Below are positions 62,708-64,000 of a DNA stretch of 64,000 bases, in pieces; the first letter of the stretch is position 1, and the number at the start of each line of letters is the position of its first letter. Both the position numbers and the translations under genes were made by a program. Source of the DNA: Pseudisothecium myosuroides. Its lineage: Eukaryota > Streptophyta > Bryopsida > Hypnales > Lembophyllaceae. Below the pieces are notes generated by a model that did not search any database, was not told where the DNA came from, and saw only the letters and a program-made list of their open reading frames with translations. The stretch spans positions 20,795,452 through 20,859,451 of the forward strand of contig OX637294.1 in assembly GCA_951799445.1 (NCBI GenBank), written 5' to 3'.

Positions 62708-63233
62708 AGTAACTAGGCATAGTAGCAAAAAGTGGTGGTTTGGGGGGTACCCACCTTGGAAGATGGACCCCCAATCATCCCAAGCAGTGAGATATGGAGT
62801 GATGTTTTCTATAAAAACTGGGGAATAGCATTATTGCAAAAGGGCAGCTTGATGCCGAGTTTGAGGAGAATGCTGATGTGCAAAACATGGTTCAGGTGCC
62901 AAATATCTTAATTCTTGTCATGAAATTCTTCCTTCTTTTATGGATTGCAATCCTTACTAGCTACATAGGCCTTGCTGTTGATGGCAAACTAAGCCAGTGA
63001 GCATCAAGTTATAGATAAGGAATACTTGAACAATCCTTGATGCCTTGTTTGTTGGTCCAACGTTCCAATGAAATCTGAGCCCTGAAATTAGAGAAGTCTA
63101 GCAAAAAATATCATTTGACTCTGATCCCATCAGTTTGTCAAAATATCCCTTGGGATGACAGCCTCACCACCAGGCCTATCACTAAGGTGGGTACACCCAA
63201 AACCGCCACTTTTTGCTACTGATCCTAGTTACT
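62708..63233. mobile_element. MITE (526 bp) with terminal inverted repeats of about 50 bp
   Basis: AGTAACTAGG, GTAGCAAAAAGTGG and GTACCCACCTT at the left are repeated in inverted order at the right (63183-63233). Another partial copy of the terminus lies at about 63405-63465. The target duplication is not clear. Confidence 0.82.
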
Positions 63234-63439
63234 ATTATTAGACTGGTCAGATTTTCATATGTTCTTGTTGGTAAGTGAAAGGAGGTTCTGACGCACCAGA
63301 AAATGTGGCATTTGGATATTGTATGCAAAAGTTATTAAGGAATGAAGTTTGATTCTAAAATGGTTTCTTCCACATAGGTACAGAATTGATTTTGAAGATG
63401 TAGCCAGAGTAAAGATGGCGGTTTAAGGTCAGTGGCACA

Positions 63440-63745
63440 TTTGGGCGTACCTACCTTACCCTGATTAGCAATGTGAATATCTTGGGTCCAACTCCAAGTT
63501 GGCAACTCTAGAAGGGACACATATTTTCCAGAGGTGTGCACTTGTTTCACCAATCAAACTTAAGTGGAATTGTTATTTTTCAATTAAAATTGTAATTTTT
63601 ATGAATTTTTGAAGTGGTCTACCTTGAAATTACAAAACCGCTCATAGATTGGGGTATTAAACGTCTTGTAAATAGCCTATAATCACCTTTCCATGCATGT
63701 AATGGTATTTAAGTATTTACTGTTAAAGGACTGACACGTTAACCC
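63440..63745. repeat. Dispersed duplication, copy 2 (partner 61945-62330)
   Basis: Matches 62055-62320 with small differences, including 13 extra bases near 63495-63508. Confidence 0.75.
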
Positions 63746-63758
63746 TTGTGGACATTAA

Positions 63759-64000
63759 CTCCTAAAGGACGAAGGCATTTTCGGGCTCCAAAACCACTGA
63801 AAACTGCCATTTCTACTGCGATCACTCCCTAAACCAAAAAAAAACTTCTTTTTAGAATCTAACCGTAGGATCTTGTAGTTCAATTGTCTCAGATCGTGTG
63901 GTAAAAATTTCATGAAGTTTGACTGTATGGATTGGAAGATAATAGCATTTGAAGTTGGAAAAAGAAGTTTTTTTGAAGAAAATACTTAGATTGCCCGAAA
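63759..64000. mobile_element. TTAA-type DNA element, left end only
   Basis: TTAA at 63755-63758 is followed by CTCCTAAAGGACGAAGGC, like the left end of the element at 25461. The interior block CCGTAGGATCTTGTAG is shared with the incomplete relative at 43027. The element runs past the end of the window. Confidence 0.8.

Overview
This is an AT-rich, repeat-dominated window from a nuclear genome that looks like a land plant (or close streptophyte relative). The signs are three-exon genes with GT-AG introns, TATA boxes with an apparent intron in the 5' UTR, and plant-type DNA transposons: a Stowaway MITE with a TA target duplication, a Tourist/PIF-like MITE with a TAA duplication, CACTA termini and a CACTA DUF4216-like protein remnant. 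No tRNA, rRNA, CRISPR or operon-like structure was seen. I cannot name the species.

The only clear protein-coding genes are four paralogues of one medium-chain dehydrogenase/reductase (MDR), all on the + strand. Gene A (7228-9940) and gene B (13395-15715) are near-identical tandem duplicates. Gene C is only a third exon (40958-41341) with its upstream flank still present at about 36010-37390. Gene D (58427-60908) is a more diverged, apparently intact copy. A, B and D share intron positions, a TATA box about 1 kb upstream of the ATG and a predicted 5'-UTR intron. The protein lacks the zinc ligands of classical alcohol dehydrogenases. From memory it most resembles zinc-ADH-like MDR proteins of filamentous fungi, so ancient transfer from a fungus followed by tandem amplification is a hypothesis worth testing.

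Layout: 1-2271 repeats; 2272-10147 duplication unit A; 10148 to about 16440 unit B; 16.5-35.5 kb transposon-rich sequence without a convincing gene; 35.5-42 kb the damaged unit C, whose promoter and first two exons are replaced by a CACTA-bounded segment; 42-56 kb nested and duplicated repeats with a CACTA remnant; 56.8-60.9 kb gene D; then a 32-bp minisatellite and more repeats to the end.

The window is unusually good for dating insertions, because duplicated segments supply occupied and empty versions of the same sites. These pairs support a TTAA-inserting family with CCCCTAAAG-like termini, a family of about 734 bp with 4-bp target duplications, a hAT-like MITE (8-bp duplication), a Stowaway (TA), a Tourist-like element (TAA) and several small inverted-repeat elements.
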